Assembly (NCBI GenBank): GCA_024529925.1
Contig: JAFEUB010001102.1
Coordinates: 1,541,501 to 1,605,500 of the forward strand
DNA: 64,000 nucleotides
Source: Ophthalmolycus amberensis
Taxonomy: Eukaryota; Chordata; Actinopteri; Perciformes; Zoarcidae
Direction of reading: 5' to 3'
Positions 10,441 through 22,782 of the stretch are shown here, piece after piece. The position numbers were made by a program, and so were the translations under genes. The notes under the pieces were generated by a model, which had not been told where the DNA came from, made no database searches, and saw nothing but the letters and a program-made list of their open reading frames with translations. Position 1 is the stretch's first letter; the number at the start of each line of letters is the position of its first letter.

Positions 10441-11122
10441 TCTATTTTCACTCAAGTAGCACAAATTGCGTAATGTTTGTTTCTGTGTGTATGCGAGAGT
10501 GACAGAGAGACATGATTAGAAGTGTCAGCTGTACTCCTAAAACCTTCTGCTTTAAAGTCTTTCAGAAAGGGAGGTATTGCCCTTCAAGTGATATCTTGTT
10601 TTTCTTTAATTTTATAAATGACTCATATTTGTGATGGTAAAACTGATGTAAACATCAATTAAATGAAGTTCCTGAATTTAAGTTCCAGCCAGCTGTTAGT
10701 CCGAACTAAACAAGGAGAACATTTTTTTAATTGTTCAAATAAAACCATAATATAAAAAGCACTGACATTTACCAAAGAAAGCAGCATCGATTAATCTCAG
10801 TTAATTATTTGGTCAATATCGAAAAGTCACTTGTTTGACGAACATTTCATTTTGTACAAATATCTCCTTAACTGATCTGCATGAATGTTGAGTGTACACC
10901 TCCGCTTACAGTTACTGATCAAGTACGATCAAAGCAAGTAATACGAAGATAGTTTTCAGTGTTGTGGACCATGTTTTTAATAACCCAGAGCGGTGCTGTG
11001 AGCCCACTGATGACATCCAGACCGCTAGGCGGCAGTAGAGCGCGGGCGCAGTGAGAGCACAGCCAGCATCAGAAAAAGACCGTTGACGTCGTTACGCCTT
11101 GCCAGATGATTGGCGAGGTAAG
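10441..11122. promoter_or_regulatory. pin4-faf2 intergenic region with a strong CTCF-like site
   Basis: The left 500 bp is AT-rich with nothing recognisable. The last 100 bp before the faf2 ATG is GC-richer and contains CCGCTAGGCGGCAG at 11022-11035 followed by TAGAGCG. This fits the CTCF core motif closely, on the plus strand, about 85 bp upstream of the ATG. No TATA box is visible. Confidence 0.5.
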
Positions 11123-14100
11123 ATGGCGGCGCCAGTGGAGCCAGAATTATCTCAGGCGCAGACAGAAAAGCTCCTTCAATTTCAGGTAGACAGCCTAAAT
11201 TCCACAATAACATTTGTCTATTTGATCCACCATATGTTAATACACAATTGTTGGCGCTGAGTCACCGTAAATAGGCGGAACCGTCCGTGTTCAGACGCTT
11301 TTTGCATTGTCAACTTACCCATAGCCCCCTAGTGTTACCCGTCAACTTGAGTCAGAGCTAACGTTAGCAAAGCTAGCTAATATTAGCTAAGCTAGCTAAC
11401 AAGTTAGGAGCCTTTACGGTCCCTTGGTGTACTTAAACTGCGTCATGTTTGCTATACTATACTATACTCAAAGACATACCAAATCCAACTGTGTTAACCA
11501 ACATCACCCGCGCTGCGTGTTTAATGCCGTTAACATGGCTAACGGTACCGCTCCGTGTCCACTGACGCTACCAACTACAGACGTGCTGAGTAAACAGCAC
11601 AGCAGTGATGATCGAGCTGTCATTTACATTCATCAGCTACATCACTGCTTTTGGCTACGCTAAATCGAATTGTTGGTTTTGTGACAATACGAGTGATGCC
11701 GTTATGAACTCTTGATACTTTTGTGGAGCTTACTCTCGCTAACCCAGTAACGTTATACTGCTTGGGATAAACAATCAATTTGAGGCCTTCAGACTGTAAG
11801 AAATTTGAGCGTAGAACTGTGTGTTTAGTAGTTATAATAAAAGTGTTTAATGATTCATATTTAAGAATTTATAATTAGTCATAATCATAAGTGTTTTGGA
11901 AATGCATAATTAAGATAAGCATAAAGTGTTTTAGGATTAGTAGCTAGAAGTAGAATTTGAGACATGTAGCTTTTGCCAAAGTTGCAAAGTCTTATCTATT
12001 ATATGGAATGTTTATCATAGAGGGATTAAACAATAACTGACAGTCATTGAATGTGTTAGAGAACTCAGGGACAGAGAGACAGACAGGAGAATACACTCCT
12101 GGAAGTTAGCCAATAGAAATTGGGATAGACGGAAGGGGAGGAGTTTCGAACGGATATGAGGGCGGGATCTAGAAAATACTTTTTCTGCCTCTGTTAGTGT
12201 CCCCTGGGACCAGAGGTAGTTTTTTGCAAATGTGGGTTAAATAGTGTACTATTTAATAGAAGTAGGGTACTTCACTGTAATCGTGCTTGCATCAGTGGGA
12301 TTAAATTCCTTTTAATTGTAAACCGGTTTTGATAGATTTATTATCGCAGCGTGTCCACTGTGAACAGCAGCCGGACATGTGCTCTGGCCTACCACGCTGT
12401 GGAGCAGACGCAAGCTTCCACAAGACTAACTTTCTATTTCTGTCTAACAGGACCTAACTGGTTTGGAATCAATGGACCAATGTCGTCGAACATTAGAACA
12501 GCATAATTGGAACATAGAGGTAAGTCGACAGAGCCACATGTGAGATGTCACAAGCACTGTTATCACAACACATACATCCTGTGGCATGCCTACGCTATGT
12601 TTGAGACACATATTTGAGGTGTGCTTTAATTCAATCAATTCAACAATATCGTGCCATTTTCAACCAATTGTTCTGGATTACCCATCTAAAGTGTTATTGT
12701 GTAATTAATGTTACTTCGTCAAGCAGACCAGACCTAATCTAGGTTTCCTCCTATGATAATTATGAACATGCCCGCAGCCTCAAATGTTGGTCTTTAGGAG
12801 CTGCAGTGTTAATTCATATACAAACTGAAACCTACACTGTACGTTTGGACAACTTTACTGTTCATTTCTCCTCTGCTCTGATGCATCTGCTATCTGTCAC
12901 TCGACCACAGAGCTACGCCTATATGATACTTCTTATAACATATGCATCTAACTGTGTCATCAACACCCTACAATTTCAAGGTTTGATGTTTGAAATACAT
13001 ATATAGGGAAATATACATTTTATTGGCTGACAGAAAGAAAAAAATAAACCACATCTGCGTATATATTGTATGTACGGTATGTATGATCTGCTGATTGATC
13101 ACGGTGTAATGTAATTGCTCACTTCAACCAATGGTGTTACATCATCATTCAGTCAGTCACTCGGTGACACACTGTCACATTTATAGGGCTGGCCCCCCGC
13201 TTAACTGCAATTCAGCCAAAAAAGAGCGAGTGGGGTCTGGGTTTGTGCGAGGAGAGAACACTGGCACAGTTTTACGGAAGAAAGGGATTAACACAACATC
13301 AAACTATATATATATTTATATATAGAGACAAACGGTATTGTCTCAAGTTATATTTCATATGAAAATATATCAATATACCTTAAAAAGTTGATATACAACC
13401 AAGCCCTACACTATTTACATCTTTAATCCTATACAGATTCAGTGAACTGTTGATTAATCTGTCATTCTTTTCTTTTAGTTTATTTAAGGACTTGACTCTT
13501 AATATGATGGACTTGAATGTATCTGTTTCAGGCTGCAGTACAGGACAGACTTAATGAGCAGGAAGGAGTGCCCAGCGTGTTTAACCCTCCACCATCCAGA
13601 CCATTACAGGTTAATACAGCAGACCATAGAGTATATAGTTACATCGTCTCAAGGCCACAACCCAGGGTAAGTCTGCAGCTCCTTTTAACATAAATTCAGT
13701 GTATTTAAAAAAATACACTGAATTTCTCTTACAATATTCAGTGAAACTATTGCTAAACACACACTGTAGCCACACTGTAGCGTGACTGTTACTTTTAAGC
13801 CGATCATTAAAGAATATTCAATCTAAGTAGTTTTTTTTTCTAAGTGATATTGTTATTTATAATTGTATTTTTGTGGCATTCTGTAATTTGGTTTTCTACC
13901 TATTTTCTACTGTCTAAATATAATAGACTGCTTTGTTTGTTCTTTTCAGGGATTAATAGGATGGAGTTACTACTTGATAATGCTACCTTTCAGATTTACA
14001 TATTACACACTTCTGGACATATTCAGGTAATTTAAGCACATTGAAAACATGGAGCTGCAGATTAGAGGATGGCTATTGGTCACCACAATGTCCTTTTTCT

Positions 14101-17100
14101 TTCAGGTTCGCCCTGCGTTTCGTCAGGCCAGATCCTCGTGGCCGTGTGACAGACCCAGTCGGAGATGTTGTGTCCTTCATTCATAGTTTTAAGGAGAAGT
14201 ACGGTCAGTCACACCCTGTATTTTACCAGGGAACATACAGCCAGGTGAGTTCAGTGAGCACATGCACAATTACAATTACAAACATACATTTGTTCTGCTC
14301 TGAATCAATTTTAGTTGGCAGACACCGTGAAATTGTAATTTGTTTTTGTTCCCCCTGAAACGTGTAGGCATTGAATGATGCCAAACGCGAGCTCCGCTAC
14401 TTATTAGTTTACCTTCATGGCGAGGATCATCAAGACACAGACGAGTTTTGCCGGTACGATGGTTATTACCTTATATACCTACATCGATTGAGTGTCAGCC
14501 ATCAGAATGTGTTGCACAGCGCCTGTCATTGCTCAGTGTCATTGTATTTCTGTGTCATACAGTTGCTTCTGTTTTGTATTGAAGGCGCATCCTGTTTAGT
14601 CTTTGCCACATGTTACAAAGGCACAGCATCTCTAGTCCAATATTAATATATTCATATAAAACTGTGTTTTTGTATTCATGTGCACATGAAGCAGACTTTC
14701 TCTTATAAATGCTTTATTTTGTCCTACTCATTTGTCACTTTCCTAGCGCCACGTTATGTACAGAAGAGGTCGTAACCTTCCTCAACACACAAATGCTCTT
14801 CTGGGCGTGCTCAACCAGCAAGCCTGAGGGCTACAGAGGTATTCACATTTATTGTTATTCAACCCACCATTTCTTGTGTCAGCTGTTAATGAGTATGTAG
14901 CATGCATGAAACATATCTATCGCTCGCACTTCATATATGCCTCCTGTATGAAGGAGATATGAGACAATCTAAAACTGGAGGATTTGAATATGGGTAAAAT
15001 GCCCCTCGTCTTTCACTTACGGTGATTGTCTTTTATTGTGTTAATAGTTTTGGGTTAATTGGAACTTCTGCCACCACACTGATACAAGGAAAGATATTTG
15101 TGTTGTGTTGTGAAAATCATCCAGAGAATAAAGGGGGCAATGAGTCCTGTGTATTACCAATAGTAAGTGGGAGATGGCTTCTGAAAAGATGTGCATGTTG
15201 ACATTCTCAAATATCATTTGTTGATGCTTTTAATGCTACAAACAAAATGCAATTCCCCTCTCCTGTGTCGCAGTAGTTACTGGGAGGCAATTACAGTCTC
15301 AGTGGAGAACTCAAATCTTAAGCAAGCTAATAGCATGCTAGCTACCACAATGACCAAGTGGGATGTGGTTTGTTTTGTGTGCGAGCGTTCGGACGAGTCG
15401 GCCGTCTAATTAGATGAATAAAATGTACACTGGCAGTGAGATTTGACCGCGTGATATTTGGGTGTGTTTCAGTGTCCCAGGCATTGCGAGAGAACACCTA
15501 CCCATTCCTGGCCATGATCATGCTGAAGGACCGCAAGATGACCGTGGTGGGCAGGCTCGAGGGCGTCATTCAGCCGGAGGACTTCATCAATCAGCTCACC
15601 TTCATCATGGATGCCAACCAAACTCATCTGATGTCAGAGCGCATGGAACGGTACTTGAAATCAATAAACTCACATCCGATTGCTTGACATGAGACGTTCT
15701 CATTGGTGAAGTCTTTTTCTAGTTTTATGGTTTTTTAAAAACTTTTTGTCTAAGTTGTTGGTTCAAAACTAGAGATTGAATTGTCCGCTTTCTTCAAATC
15801 ACAGTAAATCTGTCTCTGTTTACTTTAACCGAATAGTTTCCGTCATTGACTGACTCTTTAATTAAGAATGATGGAAAGATCTGAAGGCCGACTGGAGGCA
15901 TCTGTGACCACGGCACAGAGCGGTCACAGTACGGTGCCGGTGTATCTGCGCCACTGATGCAGAAGGATCGCATGCTGTGGGATTTTCTCCTTGCACATTA
16001 AAATGAGTAATAATAGATTAGGATGGAATTGTTACGAGCCTGAATGTCTAAAGCAACCACTGCTGCTGGCCAGCATACCAGAAACCGTTCACAGTTTAAA
16101 AGTACGGAACGTGTTTTGTTTCAGGGAGGAGAGGAGCCAGACCCAGGTGCTCAGGCAGCAGCAGGACGAGGCCTATCTCGCCTCCCTCCTTGCTGACCAG
16201 GAGAAGGACCGAAAGAAGAGGGAGGAGGAGGATCAGGTCAGGCAAGACGAGGAGAAGGTCCAACAGAGTGCTCTTGATGAGGAGCGAAGACGACAAGTGA
16301 GTTTTACCTGGACTAACGAGGGCCAGTGTGTAGCATTTAGGGGGATATATTAGTAGAAATGGAGTATAATATTGGTACGTATGCTTTCTTTAGTGGAAAT
16401 AAGAATCGTGTTTTCGTTACCTTACAATGAGCGGGTCGTCTTCACGGAGTCCATCATGCTCCACCACAATGTGTCTACAATAGCCAGACCAGACAAACCG
16501 AACACTGGCTCTACATAAGGCCATCGTAGTTCTCTTGCACGCTTGGCACATGAGAAGTTTCAGTTGGTTGAAATTAGGACTAAACCATCGGACTACATTA
16601 ATCATTTTAGAGATGCACCAATTTCAATTTTAGGGTTCTGATTTCTTTATTTATTTTAACCTGCCGAATCAGATTTTCTTTCTAGGAGCTATATTTTGAG
16701 AGCAAGGCTCCAGACTAAATGTTGTTTTTACCACCGTCCCGGAAAAAATATTCTAGTTTCTACAAAACTGTCAAAAATGCTAAATATTATCCCTTTACTC
16801 TGTTATTGTGATCAATAGTGGCTATTTAAATGAAACGAACAATTCAAATGATTAGGAAATAAATGATTGTATTTTTATTTATATATTTGCTTTGATTAAA
16901 ATATGACGCCTTTAAGCACTACTCAGTAAAGAATGAGTAATGGCCGACGCGTCGTTCAAATGTTATTTTGTAAAATCTATTTTTTCGTGTGAAACATATT
17001 TAAAATAGTTGTTTGAAGGAGATGTTTTCACAGCAATATAAAATGGATATTAGGACGTTAAACAAGATATAATTTCCTCTCTAACACTAGCTCATAATAC

Positions 17101-17466
17101 ATTATTAATACTACTAATTCCAAGAGTATTTTTTATCAAAGCAAGTATTTAAGTATATACACAATCATTTATATCTTTATCATTAGAATTGTGTATATTT
17201 ATGCAAATGACCACTATAGATGACATAAACAAAGTAATAGGATAACATTTGTAATTTTTGTTGTTTTAGCTGACTCCGCGGCGGTTTATAATATGTTTGG
17301 GATGGTTCCGGGACAGTGGTTGAAAAGAAGTTCAATATAGTTCTTCGAACGAAAACCGTAATCGGCAGTTAAGATTTTTTTTTTTTAATCGGAATTGGCC
17401 AGAAAATTGAGATATATATATATATTACCAGGAAACATGCTATATCGATACATTATTTTATATCTA

Positions 17467-17497
<31 letters not shown>

Positions 17498-18405
17498 TCT
17501 GTATATATATATTCTGTATATATATATTCTGTATATATTGAATTACCAGGAAACATGCTATATCGATACATTATTATCGAGATATGAAATGAGCTCTATC
17601 GGGGTAGAGAATTTTTGCCATCAATCTGCAACCTCACTACTAGATGCTACCAGATGCTGCACACTGTCCCTTTAACATGCATACAATTCTTTCTGTTTTT
17701 GTTTCATGTTGCCAATTTTTGTTTTGACTCCAGAATCTCGAAGAGGAGAAGGAGAGGAAGTCAGAATGTCTTCCCCCAGAGCCACCTGGCGATGATCCAG
17801 AAAGTGTCAAAATAGTGTTTAAGCTGCCCAATGATACAAGAGTAGAGCGACGATTCCTCTTTGGGCAGTCTCTGACGGTGAGTACTGCTGCTATCAAGAC
17901 CCCATGAACACACCCGGTTGACCCATGTTGATTATCTTATGCGGTGGTTTTCAGGAGATTTGACACTGATATCCGCTAGTTTGTTCAAATTCATTATAGT
18001 GTTGCATATGATATGTCCTGCCAAGTACACGGAGCCTCCTCCAGCCCATTCCTCTTATTAGAAGTTTGTTCGTGTGATACAGACTTGGTCCAAACATCAA
18101 CAAAAATCTTTTTTTCAGATACTGTAATGGGTAAAATATTCCATAATTCCAAAGCATTTCTTCTCTATATACCATCACTCGTGGTTATTTGCTAATTCAC
18201 GTGACTATTTCTTCTTTCACAGGTAATATACGACTTCCTCTTCTCTTTGAAAGAAAGCCCAGAGAAGTTTCAGATCATTACAAACTTCCCTCGTCGAGTC
18301 TTGCCCTGCCTTCCGACTGAAGAGCAACCCAACCCTCCCACACTGAAAGAGGCGGGACTCAGTCGCTCTGAAGTCCTTTTTGTTCAGGACCTTACAGAAG
18401 ATTAA
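11123..18405 (+). CDS. faf2: FAF2 / UBXD8, membrane-anchored UBA-UAS-UBX adaptor of p97/VCP
   Basis: Eleven exons: 11123-11185, 12451-12519, 13532-13666, 13950-14026, 14106-14244, 14368-14453, 14747-14838, 15473-15650, 16125-16296, 17734-17877, 18223-18405. They give 445 residues, the same length as human FAF2. Order of parts: UBA domain (about 10-50, binds ubiquitin), a hydrophobic hairpin (about 90-118, GWSYYLIMLPFRFTYYTLL) that inserts in the ER or lipid-droplet monolayer, a thioredoxin-like UAS domain (about 135-275), a charged coiled coil rich in Glu/Lys/Arg/Gln (about 275-350), and a C-terminal UBX domain (about 355-440) with the p97-contact loop TNFPRRVLP. It recruits p97 to ubiquitinated ER proteins in ERAD and regulates lipid-droplet turnover. 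Introns are GT-AG and all phases agree. A GCTAAC-rich simple stretch lies at 11350-11405 in intron 1. Confidence 0.97.
11800..12400. other. faf2 intron 1 segment with LTR-like layout, unproven
   Basis: Within intron 1 (11186-12450) there is a block with a CCAATAGAAATTGG box near 12110, a GGGCGGG box near 12163, then a CT-rich stretch, then several AT-rich lines. The composition differs from the flanks and resembles a solo LTR of some fish element. I could not find paired termini or a target duplication, so this is only a suspicion. Confidence 0.2.
16610..17575. repeat. faf2 intron 9 AT-rich repeat block with a 34-bp direct duplication
   Basis: The stretch 16612-17400 starts with AGAGATGCACCAATTTC and ends with an AATCGGAATTGGCC segment. 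Both resemble ends of a degenerate fish hAT-like non-autonomous element, but I cannot assign it. Next to it, positions 17424-17457 recur identically at 17542-17575 (ATTACCAGGAAACATGC and on), separated by TA repeats with three copies of TATATATTCTG. Confidence 0.45.
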
Positions 18406-19624
18406 TAGATGACATACCTCCTGTACAATGGAAACCAGTTTTCCTCCAATGCCCCACCACCACCCCCTTTTTCTTATTTTGTTAAATGGCCATTATGCAC
18501 AAGTGATCATTGAGAAAAAAATCATAACCTGGAAAAATGTAATCCCCCTGCATCCAGTCCTTGTTTGGTTGTGTCTACAGGGTTCCCAGTAGCCTGGAAA
18601 GTCTTGAATTTTATCAAAATAAATATTTCTTGAAGTCCTTCCTTGAACTCTTCTTTGTATACGTGGGGACAAAGAAGTTAGTTTTTCATTTTCTCTACTA
18701 GCTGTCAAGTCATTCTTGTCCTTTCCCACCAGTAACTTTTGCAGCATAATTAATCTACTGAAATCTACTGAAACAGTAGCATAGCTTTATGCAAAACTAT
18801 AACCATATCCCAAATTACCTAATGTGTGAGCAACTGACGAAGGCAGGTTGTATTAATACCCACTGACACTCGCAGGTGCAGCATGGGGAAGTATAGATCT
18901 CTATGATAGTGTGGATGCATTGGCTATTTTTATGTCAGAGACTTCCAAATTTTATTGAATCTTTTGCCCCTAAGTTTGCATTTCCTCCACCATGATTGTC
19001 AAGCACAGTACTGGTCCTGAGTGGTTGGCATTGCTACGGTGGTTAATCTACGTGGTGTGGAGAGCAAATGTGCTACTTTAAGGAGCGGGTTGGTGGATTT
19101 GGACATAAAGGAAATATGGGAACCCTGTTTTAAATGAGCCATGACCTGTACATAAGTTAGACATTTAAAATCCCCAAATTTACCTTACATTTTTTTTGTT
19201 TTGTTGACTGTCATAAAATGACCAAATGCAGGTTGTTTACTATGTGAAGCAGACTGCCTCAAGCTATTGAAGTTCAAAAATACAATACTTAACAGGCCAG
19301 TTTTCCATGTGGCTTCATCTAGTAAAGTCTGCCCATAGTGTGCCTGTGGTTACTCATAGATGCCTGTTTTGCCTGTAACATCTAAATGGGCTCCTGAAAA
19401 GATGTAATTTTCCAATTATAAATTAAAGAATTTTAAAAATGTGGGTTTATTGAGAATGTACAACACTTAATTATGGTAACGGTGCATCACATAAGCAGCT
19501 CCTTCCTGTGCTATTATTTGATGAGTGAAAAGACCCTGAAGTCATCATTTTGATGAGTGGGATATTTTAGATTAGTTTTTGTAATTACTATATCATTGTC
19601 AATAGGGAGGCATCAAAACTCAAA
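18406..19624. other. faf2 3' UTR and intergenic DNA
   Basis: No gene recognised. AATAAA at about 18617 gives a short faf2 3' UTR of about 215 bp; later AT-rich stretches could give a longer form. The right end grades into satellite DNA. Confidence 0.55.
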
Positions 19625-19701
19625 AACAGTCATAGTATAGCATTCGTAAAAAGTCATATACAGTCATAGTATAGCATGTCGAAATAAGTCAAAAACAGTC
19701 A

Positions 19702-20132
19702 AGGCAAGTTTATTTGTATAGCACATTTCAACAAGGTAATTCAAAGTGCTTCACTTAAAAGCATCAAAAGAAAAGGAGATTTAAAAACAATTAAGAACAT
19801 TCATTGAAACAATAAAAAACTAAGAAATAAAATGCAGAAATGCAGAAAATTGATTAATATATTAATTGAATGTGGTTCAATTAAAGGCAGCAGCAAACAG
19901 AAAAATCTTCAATCTTGATTTAAAGGAGCTGAGGGTCTCAGCAGACCTGCAGCTGTCTGGGACTTTGTTCCAGATGTGTGGAGCAAAAAAACTGAACGCT
20001 GCTTCTCCATGTTTAGTTCTGACTCTGGGAACAGAAAGTAGGCCGGTCCCAGACGACCTAAGGGGTCGGGATGGTTCATAAGGTAGCAGCAGATCAGAGA
20101 TGTATTTTGGCCCTAAACCATTCAGTGCTTTG
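19702..20132 (-). mobile_element. 5'-truncated non-LTR retrotransposon (LINE) 3' end inserted in the satellite
   Basis: The minus strand encodes the last about 85 residues of a fish LINE reverse-transcriptase ORF, with LNGLGPKYISDLLLPYEPSR, GEAAFSFFAPHIWNKVPDSC and FKSRLKIFLF, ending at a stop at 19877. The 3' UTR follows and ends GTGCTATACAAATAAACTTG then CCT at 19702. The insertion splits the satellite monomer after CAGTCA and the satellite resumes at TCATAG. Clade is probably L2/CR1-like but is not proven. Dead fragment: the catalytic RT domain is absent. Confidence 0.85.
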
Positions 20133-20161
20133 TCATAGTATAGCATGTCGTAAAAAGTCAA

Positions 20162-20244
20162 AAACAGTCATCGTATAGCATGTCGTAAAAAGTCAAAAAC
20201 AGACTGTTTTTGACTTTTTACGACATGCTATACGATGACTGTTT
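20162..20244. repeat. 41-bp palindrome (inverted satellite monomer)
   Basis: Positions 20162-20202 and 20204-20244 are perfect reverse complements around a single-base centre. One satellite unit has therefore been flipped next to a direct copy. Confidence 0.9.
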
Positions 20245-22140
20245 TAAACAGTCATAGTATAGCATGTCGTAAGAAGTCATAAAAAGTCATAGTATAGCAT
20301 GTCGTAAAAAGTCAAAAACAGTCATAGTATAGCATGTCGTAAAAAGTCATACTATAGCATGTCGTAAAAACTCAAAAACAGTCATAGTATAGCATGTCGT
20401 AAAAAGTCAAAAACAGTCATCGTATAGCATGTCGTAAAAAGTCAAAAACAGTCATCGTATAGCATGTCGTAAAAACTCAAAAACAGTCATAGTATAGCAT
20501 GTCGTAAAAACATAAACAGTCATAGTATAGCATGTCGTAAAAACTCTAAAACAGTCATCGTATAGCATGTCGTAAAAACTCAAAAACAGTCATAGTATAG
20601 CATGTCGTAAAAACTCAAAAACAGTCATCGTATAGCATGTCGTAAAAACTCAAAAACAGTCATAGTATAGCATGTCGTAAAAAGTCAAAAACAGTCATCG
20701 TATAGCATGTCGTAAAAACTCAGTCATAGTATAGCATGTCGAAAAAAGTCATAAAACAGTCATCGTATAGCATGTCGTAAAAACTCAAAAACAGTCATAG
20801 TATAGCATGTCGTAAAAACTCAAAAACAGTCATCGTATAGCATGTCGTAAAAACTCAAAAACAGTCATAGTATAGCATGTCGTAAAAAGTCAAAAACAGT
20901 CATCGTATAGCATGTCGTAAAAACTCAAAAACAGTCATAGTATAGCATGTCGTAAAAACTCAAAAACAGTCATTGTATAGCATGTCGTAAAAAGTCAAAA
21001 ACAGTCAGTATAGCATGTCGTAAAAAGTTAAAAACAGTCATCGTATAGCATGTCGTAAGAAGTCAAAAACAGTCATAGTATAGCATGTCGTAAAAAGTCA
21101 AAAACAGTCATAGTATAGCATGTCGTAAAAAGTCATAGTATAGCATGTCGTAAAAAGTCTAAAACAGTCATAGTATAGCATGTCGTAAAAAGTCAAAAAC
21201 AGTCATCGTATAGCATGTCGTAAAAAGTCAAAAACAGTCATCGTATAGCATGTCGTAAAAACTCAAAAACAGTCATAGTATAGCATGTCGTAAAAAGTCA
21301 TAAAAAGTCATAGTATAGCATGTCGTAAAAACTCAAAAACAGTCATAGTATAGCATGTCGTAAAAAGTCAAAAACAGTCATCGTATAGCATGTCGTAAAA
21401 ACTCAAAAACAGTCATAGTATAGCATGTCGAAAAAAGTCATAAAACAGTCATAGTATAGCATGTCAAAAAAAGTCATAAAAAGTCAAAGTACAGCATGTC
21501 GTAAAAACTCAAAAACAGTCATAGTATAGCATGTCGTAAAAACTCAAAAACAGTCATCGTATAGCATGTCGTAAAAACTCAAAAACAGTCATAGTATAGC
21601 ATGTCGTAAAAACTCAAAAACAGTCATCGTATAGCATGTCGTAAAAACTCAAAAACAGTCATAGTATAGCATGTCGTAAAAAGTCAAAAACAGTCATCGT
21701 ATAGCATGTCGTAAAAAGTCAAAAACAGTCATAGTATAGCATGTCGTAAAAACTCAAAAACAGTCATCGTATAGCATGTCGTAAAAACTCAAAAACAGTC
21801 ATCGTATAGCATGTCGTAAAAACTCAAAAACAGTCATAGTATAGCATGTCGTAAAAACTCAAAAACAGTCATCGTATAGCATGTCGTAAAAAGTCAAAAA
21901 CAGTCATAGTATAGCATGTCGTAAAAAGTCAAAAACAGTCATCGTATAGCATGTCGTAAGAAGTCAAAAACAGTCATAGTATAGCATGTCGTAAAAAGTC
22001 AAAAACAGTCGTAGTATAGCATGTCGTAAAAGTCAAAAACAGTCGTAGTATAGCATGTCGTAAAACTCAAAAACAGTCATAGTACAGCATGTCGTAAAAG
22101 TCATAAAAAAGTCGGAGTATAGCATGTCGAAGTCATAGTA

Positions 22141-22782
22141 TGTTGAAACCATTTTTATAACATATTTTCCTGTAACTTACCGATATACTATATAATGAAA
22201 TGTTTTATTGCACAGTATAGTTTGACATTTCCCATGAAAATTATTGAATTAATTAATTAAATTACTTACCATCCCAAAATGTTTTTCTTTAGAACTTTGG
22301 CATGATATATTATGACATTTGTTATGACATACTACTACTTGAATGTCACAAATACTATGCTATGACTTTTTCTCTTGGCATACTATACTGTGACATTTTC
22401 AAATACTATACGCCATTTCTATGACATACAACTATCACTCTTTCATGACATATAATATAGGTTAATATTTAATGGTATACGATAATATGACCTCGAGATT
22501 TTTCACGACATACTTGACTGACTTTTTTATGAAAGACTTACGCCATACTACCACAATTTTGGTTTATTATACTGTCTTTTTATTGACATTTATGTTATGG
22601 TAAACTGACTTCATGACATTTTTCAGTAAATATATCATGAAATTGTTATGACATACATTATGATGTTTTTTCAAAATTTTGATGAGTAGGGCCAACATTC
22701 TTTTTGTTTTTTCCACACACACATGTCAAACCTAACCTTTAATAACTTAAGTAAAATAAGACAATTGTAATATTGGTATACA
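22141..22782. repeat. Decayed satellite-related AT-rich DNA
   Basis: Scattered GACAT, ACTATGC, TATGACTTTTT and TACTATAC words resemble the satellite core in both orientations but without regular spacing. It looks like an eroded edge of the array. No gene. Confidence 0.5.

Larger units (their letters stand above)
19625..22140 (+). repeat. Satellite block with a 35-bp monomer arranged in 70-bp dimers
   Basis: Monomer core CATAGTATAGCATGTCGTAA followed by AAA, [GC]TCAAAAACAGT. By length about 55-60 copies lie in the main block 20133-22140 and two or three more lie left of the LINE insert. Two diagnostic variants (CATAG/CATCG before TATAGC, and AAGTC/AACTC) alternate over long stretches, giving a 70-bp higher-order unit. 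There are occasional short units that skip the CAAAAACAGT part. No unique spacers separate units, so this is a tandem satellite. Confidence 0.95.

Noticed and set aside
20030..20161. Extension of the LINE ORF to the ATG at 20161
   Set aside because: The first residues come from satellite sequence, not from the element; the LINE part begins at 20132.
19625..22140. CRISPR-like array of about 35-bp repeats
   Set aside because: The repeats are contiguous with no unique spacers, and the host is a vertebrate. It is a satellite.
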